The notes beneath the pieces are model-generated. The model did no database searches and was not told the origin of the DNA. It worked only from the letters and a program-made list of their open reading frames with translations. From the NCBI GenBank assembly GCA_916700875.1, contig CAKAKS010000031.1:8014977-8078976 (forward strand): a stretch of 64,000 bases of DNA, given 5' to 3'. Position numbers and translations under genes: made by a program. Positions 47,349 through 59,961 of the stretch are shown in pieces. The DNA is from Sebastes aleutianus (lineage: Eukaryota; Chordata; Actinopteri; Perciformes; Sebastidae). Position 1 is the stretch's first letter. Each line of letters opens with the position of its first letter.

Positions 47349-47891
47349 GGAATCGTTACCACCGCTACGCCTCAAGACCTGACTATTCTGATAAGGATGC
47401 AGGTATTTCAATGTCCATAAGATTTAGTTCATGATAAGAGATGCTACAGCTCTTTATTTATGTAGTTTTATCCAGTAACAGATTGCATCTGTTTTGTTTT
47501 TGCTGCTTATACTTAGTTCACTTTCAAATAAAGTTTTGTTGAAGCGATTAAAAAACACCACATGATGTGCAATCAGTGAAAAATGCAGTACGAAGATCTC
47601 CAAAATGCTTTTCTTTTAAAGGATTTATATAATAATAATAATAATTTAATTCCGTTTTTGGTTTTGAACACCGTCCACATCACATATGAACACATTTAGC
47701 TTGTTTACAATGTGTGATGTGAGGGTCATTTTTTGGTTTTGCACATTTAAACCAACTTTCCTTTTAAACAGGTCTTTTCCACAGAGGACATTTTGACGTG
47801 TCACTGTAAGGAAAGCACTGTTAGCTGAATTCCATTTAGCTGCTTCAGTTTCAGGGTCCAGATATTGTTCATGCTGCTGGCTCACTGTCAC

Positions 47892-48513
47892 TGACTACGT
47901 TTACATGCACAAAATATTCAGTTTTTCAGACAATATTTCTACTAAGCTGTTTACATGGCTAATGAAAATGAATATTCCACTAATATTCCTGTGTACATGC
48001 AACCGTGCATACTCCGATTAACATAACCGGTGGCGGACTTGTTCTTTCATTCAACCAACTTCTTCAAAAAGGTCGGCGTTGGGATATTTGCGCATATCCA
48101 AAACCTGTTGATCTCCAACTCTTTCATAATGTTTAAAAGTAGGTGTGTTTCTCCTTCCGCCCAGAAATGTGGGCTTTTCTTTTGGGCGTGCGTTTCTGCA
48201 AACTGTTTGCTAGTTGGTTTGCGTACAGCGCACAGAGGTGGCCACAAACAGGCAAGAGGCCATGTGTCTCAAACTGCCATAAAAACCCCAATTGAGACAT
48301 ATATTCCAAATGTGTTGTTTACAAGAATGCTCCTAAAACCCTAATAATATCGGCATATCCCACGTGTCTTAATCGGAAAATGCTCCATTCAGAATAAGGC
48401 CTAATTCAGAATATCCAAACGGAATATGCTGTTTACATGATCCGTATCAAATTTGAAATATTTGTAATATTCAAAATAATAGTGGAATATTAGTATGCAT
48501 GTAAACATAGTCA
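47892..48513. mobile_element. ~620-bp MITE downstream of brf2
   Basis: Ends tgactacgtttacatgca and tgcatgtaaacatagtca are inverted copies with one mismatch. The interior is rich in gaatatt words in both orientations. ctgtca flanks it on both sides and may be the target duplication. Confidence 0.88.
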
Positions 48514-50318
48514 CTGTCATGGCTTACTGGGACACTTGAACACAACAGAGCCATGACTAATGTTATGCGTAAACACCTGTGCTCTTCCTGCTATGACAAA
48601 TCAAGACGTCTGCTGGGGAAAAGGTCTATTATGCCAATCCTCCAATGAAGCCTTTTGTTGTGTTGATTGAATATCTACTTAACAATGATTACAACAAAAC
48701 ATTTATAAGGTATTACTTCTTCATTACACGTTCAATGAAAATACCAGCATAACGTTCTGAATATTAGCTTGTGACTGATTACTCCTGTTAAAAATCCATC
48801 TTTTGAGAGTCTTTTCATTGCCAGAGTATGTGATGTAATTGTCAAATTCTTCAAAGAAAAGAGCAACTATGAAGTGCTGGTTTCACTGGGATTTATTAAG
48901 TTTAATAATTGATATGTTCCTGCCAGCGCTGAGCTATTTTTGGAATATAATCTAGTATAGACCATGATTCAATGTTACCCACTGCGTGTATAGAACACAG
49001 AGGATAATATATGCAGCATTCAGGCCCACATGAAATACTAAAACTCACCTAATGTTTTGCAGCCTTGCAGTTTTTGATCAGAAATGTGATGAACGGAAGC
49101 CAAATTGGTCTAAATTGGATGAATTTCACAGGGTGAAAACCTGAATAATTAACATTCAACTGCAGGAGATTTACATCATTGTTGGCAAGCACCAAGCATC
49201 CTGAAACGATCAATAAATCCTCACATTGTTTCAATGTCCTAAACAGGTCTAGTTGATTTGCATAAAACACTTCCGTCCTCCACGTTATTTAATTAGTAAA
49301 TTCAGCGGAGCAACCTCACTCTGACCGAGTCGGATATAATTTAATTTCATCACACTGATCTGAAGCAGAGACGTCATTCGATCACTGTATTTTTATTCAC
49401 AATTTTTCACAGTGTATTGTTAGTACAGGCTACAGATCAAATGATACCTTCTTTTGCATGTCACACCACAAATTATAAACACAACTTACTGCGGTAGTTA
49501 TAGGACAGTACACTGTATACAGTGTGTACACCCAAAACCATTCAATCACTGAGTCCCCTTCATACAAGTAAATGCTGATGGGAAAAGAGCAAACATAATG
49601 GCACGCGTTTTACATCCACACCGCCGTGGAGGAGGTTTAATAACTTTAGTGACACTTGTTGACTTTGTTGAGTTATTACTGCTGCAAAGATAAATCTGTC
49701 CCGTCTGTCTGCAGAATGGAGACAAATGTGAATACAGAGAATAGAGACCAGGTGACATGACGGCTATCATGCAAACTAAATAATAAAAGTGGAATGAAAC
49801 AATCAGTCCTGCACATTTAGTATAAAATCCCAAGAAGCAAACGCAAGCAGAGAGCACAAAGCAACACAGAACCAACCGCCACACTACGATGATTACATTT
49901 TTTTTTTTACAGCCATTATACAGTGCTATCAGAAGTAATTTGATGAATTGTAATGTTAAGGTGCATATTCATCAACTAACAGACGTTAAGAAAATTAAAG
50001 CCCCCGGGAGCAGGTTAATAAATTAAATTTATTCCACCACAGCAGGATTCATTCCGACATCGGTGGAAACAATCACATCTGCAGTGACAATTTCCAATTT
50101 GAAAGTAACAGTCTCATTTTCTATTCATATCCAATACAGATACACTTTGCTCATCATGCACAACTTTGATCTAACTTTTTCTATGTATTGTTACATTTTT
50201 ATCCTCATTCATTTGTTAAGGGAAAGATTTCGTCTCTTCTGTATCAAAATCTTGTGACAAGTAAGTTTCATCATTACATACAGGTCTGATATGTGCAGCA
50301 TATATACAATATACTACG
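48514..50318. other. brf2 / prlhr2 intergenic spacer
   Basis: AT-rich with only short unsupported frames. No exon or repeat family was recognised. Confidence 0.45.
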
Positions 50319-50787
50319 TTAAAGGTGCCCTATATGATATCCAGAGCATTAATATAGCGGCAAACAACTATTTGCTATGTAAAGATATAGAGGAGTAATG
50401 TCTACCTGAGCAGAGAATGAAGTCTCTCTCGCTCTGTGGGCGTGTTGTAATCAGTTTCTCCTCACTTTGTTGACATAGCCGGCCGGCCGCGCATGCCTTT
50501 TCGTGCAAGTGAGCGTGCCCCACTGGCTAGCCTACAGCCACCGATCTGCACTGCTCTCATACGGCGGTAACGGCTGATAACGTCGTCCCGACCGGCGTCG
50601 TCATTGCGGAAGCGTAGTGCCCACCCTCCGGTTCCCCCCCAGGTAAACACTGTTAGCTCTGTCTGCACTGTTGCTGGTGTTTTCACTGTTAGAAGTGTTA
50701 GCTATGAGCCTCCAGCTCAGCCGTCGACATATTGAGAGCCGGGCAGAGGCAATAAAAATGCTCTTAATCTCACATTTAGCACCTTAA
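50319..50787. mobile_element. TTAA-flanked MITE with GC-rich centre
   Basis: Left ttaaaggtgcc and right tagcaccttaa are short inverted ends at TTAA sites. The centre (50480-50640) is GC-rich with gccggccggccgcgc, in sharp contrast to its surroundings. Confidence 0.7.
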
Positions 50788-51428
50788 AGTATTCCAGATA
50801 CGCAAGCATGCATGTCGCCACAGTTTTTTCTCACAGCTTTCTCAGTTTTCATTGACATAATTTATAAATAAAGAGTAGTAAATTTGTAGTAAACATTTAT
50901 CTTTCAGCCAGGCTGTCTACAAAATAATGGCCTGGTTTTCATGAAATCTGCTGCTGATATTTATAGTCCCCAGAGGATAACTCATAATGTTACAGGTGAC
51001 CCACTGACCTTCTATCTAGTGACAACATGTTCTCTTATATTAATTTATATATTCATGAAATTGGCAGATTGCTAAGTGGATAAACCTTTTCCCCATTGGA
51101 CCCTTCACACAAGATATATCTAATGGCTGGATTGCAATCAAATTAATGAATATTCATGGTCCACAGGGAGGATGAACACCAATTGGCCCCTGTTCTACTT
51201 TTTAATTTCATATTTCAAAGTCTAATGGGGAGATTACCTTTGAATTGACTGAACACCTTCATGCTGCCCAACAGATTGTCCTCTCCTCAATAGATCCTCG
51301 CCAATAAATAGTGGATTTTACTAGTGGCCAGAGGATGAACTCCATTAGTTCAAACACACCAACGTTTCCACTTTAACTCGAGATGAATCAGCAACTTACA
51401 CAGAAATAATGTCAAAGGATTCTCTTCA
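50788..51428 (-). other. Probable 3' region of the GPCR gene
   Basis: Lies just downstream of the receptor stop codon on the minus strand and is probably 3' UTR in part. I could not place a convincing minus-strand AATAAA, so the end is unknown. Confidence 0.35.
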
Positions 51429-54400
51429 TTACAAGACCACACTGGCAGCACAGTGATTAGCAGGCACTCCAATGCGATGGCGGCACTTGAACATCTTCCG
51501 TAACTCGGTGCGGAAGCGGTCGTGCAGCCACGCGTAGAGGAAGGGGTTACAGCAGGACGAGCTCATGGCACACAGGTGGCACAGCAGTTGGATGAGTAAA
51601 AAGTAGCGCTTGTTAATGAGGTGAATGTCTATGTCTCGCAGCACGTTGAATACATGAATAGGAAGCCAGCACACCGCAAAGGCGGACACCAGGAGTGCAA
51701 CCAGGCGAAAGATCTTCCTCTTGCGAGCTTGTTGAGCGCCCGCCTGGCCTTGTGTCCTGTGGCCCGGTGCGACGCACTTCCTCAGTTTGACAGTGATACA
51801 AAGGTAAGAGACAAAGACAGCTGACAATGGTAGGACGTACGTGACCAGCAGGGTGCTGTATGCATAAGCACGTCTTTCTTTCTCTTGACCCAACCAGAAC
51901 TCCTCGCAGATGGTGAAGCCTTCCTCTTTGAACTCTACGTGGTAGGTGTGGGTGACCGCCGGAGCCACCAGCCCGCAGGACAGCAGCCAGATGCCGGTGA
52001 GGACGGAGGCACAGGTGGCCACAGAGGTACGCTTCTTCAGGGGATGAACGGTCGCATAATATCTGCAGGAAAGAGAGAGTAGTGCTTTATAATGAGGGTA
52101 CAAAACTCATGCTTAATTAATGCATCATGATCCAATGTATGATTTATTGCATGAACTCCTGGAGCAAAATTTTGATAAAGGTTTAAGTCACTATTAGTTT
52201 ATGGATTATTTAAAGGAATGGTGTGTAACAGTTAGGGTAATCCTGAAAATATGAATTGTGTTTTTGTTTCCTTAGAATGAGCCGTTTATATCTACTTATG
52301 GAGCGGGCAAAGAGTATAGAAGCAAAGAGACGAAACTCTGGTGCTTTTTTGACAATGGCCGATAGATGGCACTGTGGTAGGGCTGCCGCCATTTTGGACT
52401 GAAAATGCTAATGAGTCCATAGCCATGAATGTATAAAGAGATGTAAATCAGAGGATACTTTTTTTTAGGTAAATCAACTTCCCAGTACGAACACTTAAAT
52501 AGCTTTCATTTAAATAATTTTGTTCTAAAAGATGTAAAATGAACTAACAGCTGAATCCAGAGTTATTTTCCTCGGCATAATGAACGTGCATCAGACCTAC
52601 GGGACTGCTCCGCCCGGCACGCTCATATGACGTATCCGATTCTGCCGGCTTCCTGCTAGCTGTATGCGGCTGTACTAATGGATATATTGGCTGTAATTCA
52701 TCACTTTTATTATCTTATAATACACCCATGGGCTGTATGCTGTAGAGCCTGTACCGTGGTGGATGTAATAACGTCTCTGTTCCCAAACAACCGGCTATCG
52801 GCCAGTAGCTAGTAGTGCTAGTAGCACGACGTAAACAGAATTTAATGGAGTTGTAGGATATTTACTAACACGCAGGGCCAAAGCACAGGACACAACCTCT
52901 TATACATCCATGGTCTGTGGTCTATTGGACAACAATTCTGGAGGTCCTTGACATGAAAAAGTTTGAGATTGCAATTTATGTCCATCGCTCACTCTATGCT
53001 CCTCTGGGAAGCGGACGGGCAAAAAAGTTGAATAAATAAGTAAGTAAATGAATAATTATAATAGTATGCATATTTATAATATTTGTTTTGTTCAACACAG
53101 GCCACTTCGGTATAGAGACATTCAAATTATGACAATAGAATAGAATTAATTTTGTTTTACTTTTGTACGGCACTTTGTAGACGGACGTTTTACTTGCATT
53201 ATTCGCTTTTAGTCCAAAATGGTGGAAGCGTAGCTCTGCTGCTGGGCGCTGACGTTGCAATGGAACTTTCACTTCTTAGCAATATACGTTCTTTGGAGCA
53301 GGTCCTTTTCACAGAGCCGGCCGTCATGTTTGTACAGTAGCCAAGAACGGACAAACCAAACACTGGCCCTAGATTTGCGTCACACGGGAGAAGTTTAAGT
53401 TGGTTGCAATCTGCAACCTCCCCGCTAGATGCCACCAGATCGTACACACTGCACCTTTAATGTATAAAAGTTACTGCACAGAATCTCAGAGCAGTGCATT
53501 TAATTTACCTTTTCAAAAACAAAACTATGATAATAATATTGATAGTCACCTTTATTAATATTGCACCTTTTAAGGAGGATATGCAGCACAATGTGCTTTA
53601 CATCAAGACAACTGAAAACAATTACAAACACAGAACTTTAAATCTGACCTGTAAGAAAAAGAGGAAAATCATTTCAATTTTAAACTTTTAAGATCGGGCG
53701 GAGGTGAACATAATAAAACAGCAGTAATAAGCTAAGGCGGGTTTTCAAGCCTCCATTGATGTTGCTGTCCTCGGCTCAGAAGGCAGAGAAATCAACAAAA
53801 CTGCAGAAGGAAGCTTTACTGTAGCTGTTTGGATTTTTAAGGGGTCTAGCGGGGGATGTGTCTTTGCAGCACATACCTGATTGTTCTCTCTGAGCACAAA
53901 GTATAAAACTGGATAATTGGATTTTGGTCTGTGGTCCTATCACAAACTGCTGCAAGAAGCCCAAATCATTTTTCATTTGGTCATTTGTTTAGGAATTCAA
54001 AAATGGATTCACAAGCTTGTGTTTACAAATCGAGTTAGACTCATCCAGCTATATTATATTGTTGATTAATTTGTAACTTAACTTTGAATTAAAGTTTCTA
54101 ATTTGTCGATCCGTCACACGAGCTGACAAAAGCCCGATCATTGCGGAGTCTTTGTTACATCATGTATTATAGCATACACTGAATCATGATGACTCATATT
54201 TTAGTCATTCGTTTCTTAAGCATTCAGCATAAGTAGTGCACCCTTATTGTTAAAGTGGTACTGTTAGAAGTGCGATCTATCTGCACCTCTCTGTCATTTC
54301 TAAGTGAGTTTGAATGAAAAATGATGACAGATAATGGTTGAATTTCCTGATTATCTCCTTTCTGGCATGTCAATTACACTCCAATCATACTGACAATGGT

Positions 54401-55023
54401 GTGTAATGTGAAATAAATTATTTAGAGAGGGAAATCACTTTATGTTATGAAAATGGCAGCACAATCATGCTACACAAACCAGCAGACACTAGAGGATGAA
54501 ACGAAGAAGGGGGAAAAAAAACTTAATTGTGACCTTAGTGGCATCATTCCTGCAGTGCACAGAGATCCACCCACCTGTCCACAGCGATAGCAGTGAGGGT
54601 GAAGACTGAAACGTAGACTGTGACCGGCTGGATGAGGAACACCAGATAGCACATCGGGCGGCCAAACACCCAACCGTGTGGGTTGAAGGCGTAGGCGAGG
54701 GTGAAAGGGACGCAGGTGACACACATGAGCATGTCAGAGAAGGCCAGGTTTCCGATGAAGAGGTTGGTGACATTGTGCATCTTGCGGGTTCGGCAGATGA
54801 CGTAGAGGAGCAGGTAATTCCCGAAGACGCCCACCACCACCACGAGCACGTAACAGGGGATGATGAGGGGCTTGAAGGTCTGCAGCAGGGCCACATCTGC
54901 AAACTGGGAGGTGCGGTTGGTGGAGGTGTTCTGTACCGCGACCTCGTAAACGTGTCCATCTGTCTGTTCTCCCGACGCAGGCGAATGCGTGCTTCCAGCC
55001 GAGCCACTGTGGTTACCCTCCAT
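51429..55023 (-). CDS. prlhr2: Prolactin-releasing peptide receptor-like GPCR
   Basis: Class A receptor for RFamide peptides of the PrRP/C-RFa type, acting at the plasma membrane. Two coding exons on the minus strand, 55023-54575 and 52062-51429; 1083 nt, 360 residues (human PRLHR 370). The N-terminus has three N-glycosylation sites (NHS, NTS, NRT). TM1 GVFGNYLLLY; TM2 NLFIGNLAFSDMLMC; disulfide pair Cys125-Cys202; DRY at 149-151 with the intron splitting the Arg codon; ECL2 THTYHVEF and CEEFW, a PRLHR signature; TM6 CWLPIHVFN; TM7 CCNPFLYAW. It ends SVVL, close to the SVVI PDZ ligand through which mammalian PRLHR binds PICK1. An in-frame ATG at 55074 would add 17 residues, but 55023 fits the family. 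The linkage to rab11fip1 suggests the second PRLHR lineage; exact paralogue naming is inferred. Confidence 0.93.
52210..53460. mobile_element. TTAA-flanked element in the receptor intron
   Basis: Left ttaaaggaatggtgtgtaac and right gtacacactgcacctttaa are inverted ends, with TTAA at 52210-52213 and 53457-53460. At 1.25 kb it is long for this type and may hold later insertions. No transposase frame. Confidence 0.8.
53461..54574. other. Receptor intron, remainder
   Basis: AT-rich, with only short unsupported frames. No repeat terminus was recognised. Confidence 0.45.
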
Positions 55024-58000
55024 GGCAACAAAAAAGCTCAACCTGCCAGCACTTGCACTGTGTCCAAAACACAACGGTTTGCAGACAGAAAAAGGTCAAA
55101 AGTTAGTGTATTCAATCTAAGGATGCATGCAAAATGTAATATAAACAATATTCTATTCGTGACATTTACAAAACGGAAGACCATTATTGAATTTTCACAC
55201 TAAGTGCACATTATTACAGGGTGTATAATTATGAAGACATTTGATTGCACAACATTGTGCATCCTCCACATTTGGAAAATGTCACAGGCTTATGTCTGCA
55301 TATGACATACAGTATTGGATTACTGTGATTACAGACCAGCTGACAGCATCAGTGGGATATTTATTCAACATGACTGAGGTGCTGGATTTCGATGCATTTT
55401 GTGTAAGAGCCATATTGTAATATTTACAGTTTTTTTTGCATTTGATTATCATTTAAAAAGTACATTGTGTTATGCCATCGAAAATGTTTGACATACATTA
55501 GAATTAAGGTCAATTAGTCATGTCATAGAATGGGCTTTGATCCATTTAGACTCGATGATATGTGTTTTAAGAAACCTTTACATCCTGCTAGAAGTGGCGA
55601 GGACGGTTCATAGCGAGCTGCAACTACAGTGAGAATAGTCACACGACAGCTATTTGGCTATTTACACCCAGTGATAGTAAAGAGTGTAATACATGCAAGA
55701 AATAGGTTGTGGAGGACGGATGGGTCAACGCTTTGACCCCAGAGTCTGGGGTCTCGAGTCCTGTGAGAAGCCTATTTTTCACATAGTTGACTTATTATTT
55801 TCTGTTTTTTAAATGATTGTTTTCAGTAGGGCTGTCCCGAATACCATTTATTGGGCTTCGAAGCTTCAGTTAGAAATACTCAATGCTTCACGGAGCGGCA
55901 CAGCAGGCTGACATGTTCTTCTGTCTGTCTGTCTGTCTGTCTCCATCTCCCTCGTTTCAGTGGCCGGGTCAGTGGCACTGCCGCACTACTGTACACACAC
56001 ACACCTCTACACACGATAAATATCCATCTAAGACTAACTAATAATAATTCATGTTGAATATGAATAATAATGTGGGATTATTCCTTATTTCATGGGTTAT
56101 TTGGGGATTTCTACATTATTATTACTTATATAAAAAAAAAAGCAAAAAAAAAAGCATTCAAATATTGATTCGGACGTTGATTACCATGGCAACGGTTGAA
56201 GCTTCAAAGTGTTCGGGTCAGTTTTCAGTAGCAGTTTGGTTAGGTTTAGGCAACAAAACTATATGGTTAGTTTAGGAAAAATATACATACACTACATATA
56301 CCCATACGGTATCTAATGTGTGCCCAGGTCGGGTGTAAATAGCATTGTTGGCTGCTGACACCTGGGTGCTAAGCGGAGGATGAATTACAGGGGAAATTAA
56401 AGGAAGGTAAAATTGCAACATATTATTCCCGTTGGCATGAGATTTCTAAATATTAAATCTCCTGTGAAAAATCATTTCAAAGCATTATGTTGAACTCTGA
56501 GCCATCTTTTCTGATGTGATGGCTGGATTAAAATGTCTTATTAAGAAACAAGAGAAGAAGTGCTTTTTGAACTACATATTGTCTCGGCTGTGAATGAAGA
56601 CACTCTCCCATGATGCTCACATTCCTTAAACGTGATATTGCTTTTGTGCAATAAAGCATAAATAAAACAAGTAAAGGAAATGTGAAACAACAGATGAGAG
56701 GTTTTGTTCTTTAGTGTCTTCAGGATTTTACTTTTGTATTAAATCAATGTATTCCTGTTGATTGTTTGACAGGAGAATGTAGAACAGGTGTTACGTTTTA
56801 ATATGTATCCATATTTATATATATTTATTTTAGCTACATACATTTTGTGATAAGAGCACACTTAGTATCTGATTTAGTCCTAATGCTTCACATGCAATGC
56901 CTCCGGGTGGATCAGATTACCAAATTTAAACTACAAGTTGTGGATGAAATAACAGAAAGACCTTAGAAAATAATACTCCTGCAGTGACAAATCATCTTGA
57001 AGCCGTAGCTTGCACTGTTTTTTGTAAATGTCCCGTTAAGAGTCATTCGGTCAGCGTTGCTGAGGGTCTACTTCTGAAGATGGTTCCTCTTTGTCAATGT
57101 GTTTTTATGTTTTGCACATAATTTAATCGCAATTTAAAAAAAACAAAAAAACTTTTCACCTCGCCACATTGCATAATTTGATTTTGATTTGATTTTGATT
57201 TATTTTTTGATAGAAACAATGCAATTCAACATAGTTCCAATACAGGGCATGAAACTGATGAGTTTATAGCTATGGCTAATTTTCAACTCTTGTCCTTAGT
57301 TGGGCTTTTACATGTACAGTATAATTAAAATATACAACTTTCTATATGGTTTTATCTATAAACCATAATACACTACAAATATGAAAATACAATAAAATAG
57401 ACATCCTACAATACACATAGCCTGCCACAATACACTAATACACAAACACCAATACACCTTGGTAATCTACAGTACAATTTTCTAAAAATGGATAAAGCTC
57501 TGTTTTGCTTTTAGCTGGCACTCAACCTTTGTCGTAAAAGACAGCTGTTGTATATGTGAGATCAGCCCCTGCATCTGAAAACATCTCTGTGTGCAGAGCA
57601 GCAAAGTCATTTCAGATGTGGACGGTGATATTTTGGCCCTAGATTTTAGTTTTGCTTCAACTGCAGCATCAACTGTGACTGTTCGGCCAGTCTATACTGT
57701 AGCTCTCATGTTGCTGTCAGGTTTCTGTTTCAGCTGATGAGTTTGTGACTCAGAGGTACTGAGGGGGACCTTGGGACCTTTTGTCCATATTAGATTCATT
57801 TACGCAACAGTTGATGCAAAGACCTGTCATCAGGAAGAGAGATTTTACTGAAAAATAATTAGAGATTCTATCTTCTGCTTGCTGGCTGCTCGTTAATCAT
57901 CATACTTTAATAAAAGTCTCAGTGTTTCAGACTAGATACATGCTCAATATCTACTGCACATTTACAGGACAGTAAGTACAGAACTCGAATTAATAGAACT

Positions 58001-58380
58001 AATGAATTACCACATAATTGGGTAAGGGCTTGCACTTACATGTAGAGAATATCTTTTATGCAAAGTTATTAAAAGGAAGCTGACTTTACTGCCCATTTTA
58101 TGGATTGAATTAATCATTTTATCAGTTTATTTTTTTTATTTTTTTATTTTAATTTATCTATTTATCAGTGGAACAATTCTGTTTTGAATCCAGTTCAAAA
58201 GATCATATATGCATTTCTTTTCTTTTTTCTCTACATTTATTTAATTAATTAATTTATTAATTTATTTATTTATTTAAGGTTTCTATCTTACCACCATGAA
58301 CTATACTACTGTAGTACTTATTACTTTTAATTCCAACTAACTAATTAAATAAATATATAATATATATATAATAAATAATA
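55024..58380. other. Receptor upstream region, no coding exon seen
   Basis: Probably a long 5' UTR intron of the receptor gene. It holds (TCTG)n at about 55918-55940, a short gattttgattt run near 57176-57205 and AT-rich sequence up to 58380. No coding segment was recognised. Confidence 0.45.
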
Positions 58381-58383
58381 ATT

Positions 58384-58615
58384 AAAATGGAACGGCAGTA
58401 GCTCAGTCTGTAGGGACTTTGGACCCAGATGGTTGTCGCTTTAAGTCCAGCATGGACCATGTACGGAGTGTGGACTGGTAGCTGGAGAGGTGCAAGTTCA
58501 CCTCCTGAGCAAGGCACCAAACTCCTAACTGCTAACTCTAACATCTCTCCAACTGCATGTCTATTATGCGTGTTTGTACTCCAGGCTGGTGTGTGTTTAT
58601 AAAAAAAAAAAAAAG
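58384..58615 (+). mobile_element. tRNA-derived SINE
   Basis: ggcagtagctcagtctgtag is a box A-like tRNA head and ctttaagtcc a degraded box B. The body (tggactggtagctggagagg, ttcacctcctgagcaaggc) is a widespread fish SINE. A-rich tail at 58599-58617. Not a working tRNA. Confidence 0.8.
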
Positions 58616-59409
58616 AATTTCCCCCCAGATATTGACTAAGTAATTCTTCTTCTAAAGCAGAAATTTAGTGACTTTCCTTGAATATGATGATGAACTCAAA
58701 CCAAATGGAACAATACGTTATCAACTTGGATGTTACAGTGCAGAAACAAAATAATAGAGTAATAAAAAAAACACATTCACAGACTCTGCACCCTCCTCAA
58801 CTATTTAAATATTATTAACAATTATTCAAAGCTTTACTCATAATTCATCTCCCACATTATTTGCATAGCTTTATCATAGACATCTAGATATAGGCCCCTG
58901 GACTATAATGTCAAGAAGTCTTATATAACCGAGCTCTGGCACATGCAGGCAAATATCTCAGGATCAGATGGGAATCAAATTTATTTTCGAAATACATACA
59001 TACAAAGAATTTGACTCCAGTTTTATGCAGCTCTCTCAATGTACTTACACAGAATAGAAATAACAACAAGGAACAAGGACAGCAAAGCTGGACAAATAAA
59101 GGTGAGGAATAGACAGGACTGTTATGTACACAAGTCGTGAAAAATATATTTTTAAATATCTAAAGACACGTGCATTTAAAAAAAAAAAAAAAGAAAAGGG
59201 CATTTTAGAAATAGATATGCATAATCAAGGGTGTGCAAATACAACATGCAGCTATTAAGAAATCTAGTTATTCAGTGATCATACTTCTGTTCACTTATTT
59301 AGTTCTTTCTAGGAGAAAAGATGCTGCCACTATACTATGACCTGAGGCATGCAAAAAAATAAATGAACAAACATTCAAACAAATGCAGATAAAGCACAGA
59401 GTAACTCAC
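58616..59409. other. Non-coding stretch before the candidate 5' exon
   Basis: atcaaatttattttcgaaatac at 58975 onward resembles the minus-strand 3' end of a retrotransposon. An A15 run lies at about 59178-59192. No exon was recognised. Confidence 0.35.
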
Positions 59410-59530
59410 CTGTGTTGGTGTTTCTCAGTGTAAAGGCGAGTTGTGAGTGTGAAGAGCAGACCTTACGTGTGAGCTTCTCCTCAGCGAGTGAGCTGAAGCT
59501 GCTGCTGTTTCAGAGAGAGGGAGGAAGAAA
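59410..59530 (-). promoter_or_regulatory. Candidate non-coding first exon of the receptor gene
   Basis: On the minus strand the sequence ends accaacacag|gtgagt at about 59410, a near-perfect donor. A candidate acceptor (gtgctggcag) lies about 20 bp before the receptor ATG. Upstream is a GA-rich region (ctctctctttcttcctccctc on the minus strand). Human PRLHR also has a non-coding first exon. Transcription here is inferred. Confidence 0.35.
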
Positions 59531-59961
59531 GAGAGAGATGTCTGTGGAAATGACAGTAAGCCAATAAGATGGCCGATACCCAAAAAGATTAATGTCTGGG
59601 TTGGACTTGATGTTGGATCTTGAACTGATTAGTTAGTGGTCAAGACTGATAGATCTCTGTAATGACATTAATGGTAATTATTGATCTGCTCACAGACATG
59701 TGCAGGACTCTATCTGAGAGATATTGTTTGTTGATGCACGCACAGCTGCATGGCCAGTAGATTTAACACCATATTAAATTGCCGTTAGTGCTTCATCTGT
59801 TTTCACAAACTGTGCATTGATCATTGATTATGGATGGAGCTGCTTAAAGTGGGGATTTTTAATTGTTGTGATTTGAAACAAGCTTTGGCATAGAGACAGA
59901 AAATGATCTGCAAGGTGGCCAAAAAATCTTTTCATAGTTGTGAGCTGTTACCATTTGCCCT

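Noticed and set aside
50480..50650. CpG-island promoter
   Set aside because: The GC-rich block lies inside a TTAA-flanked repeat with no adjoining gene start, so it is more likely part of the element.
54676..55203. Plus-strand frame across the receptor's first exon
   Set aside because: Antisense shadow of the seven-helix coding exon.
58388..58460. Second tRNA-like gene
   Set aside because: Degraded box B and a SINE body follow; it is a SINE head.
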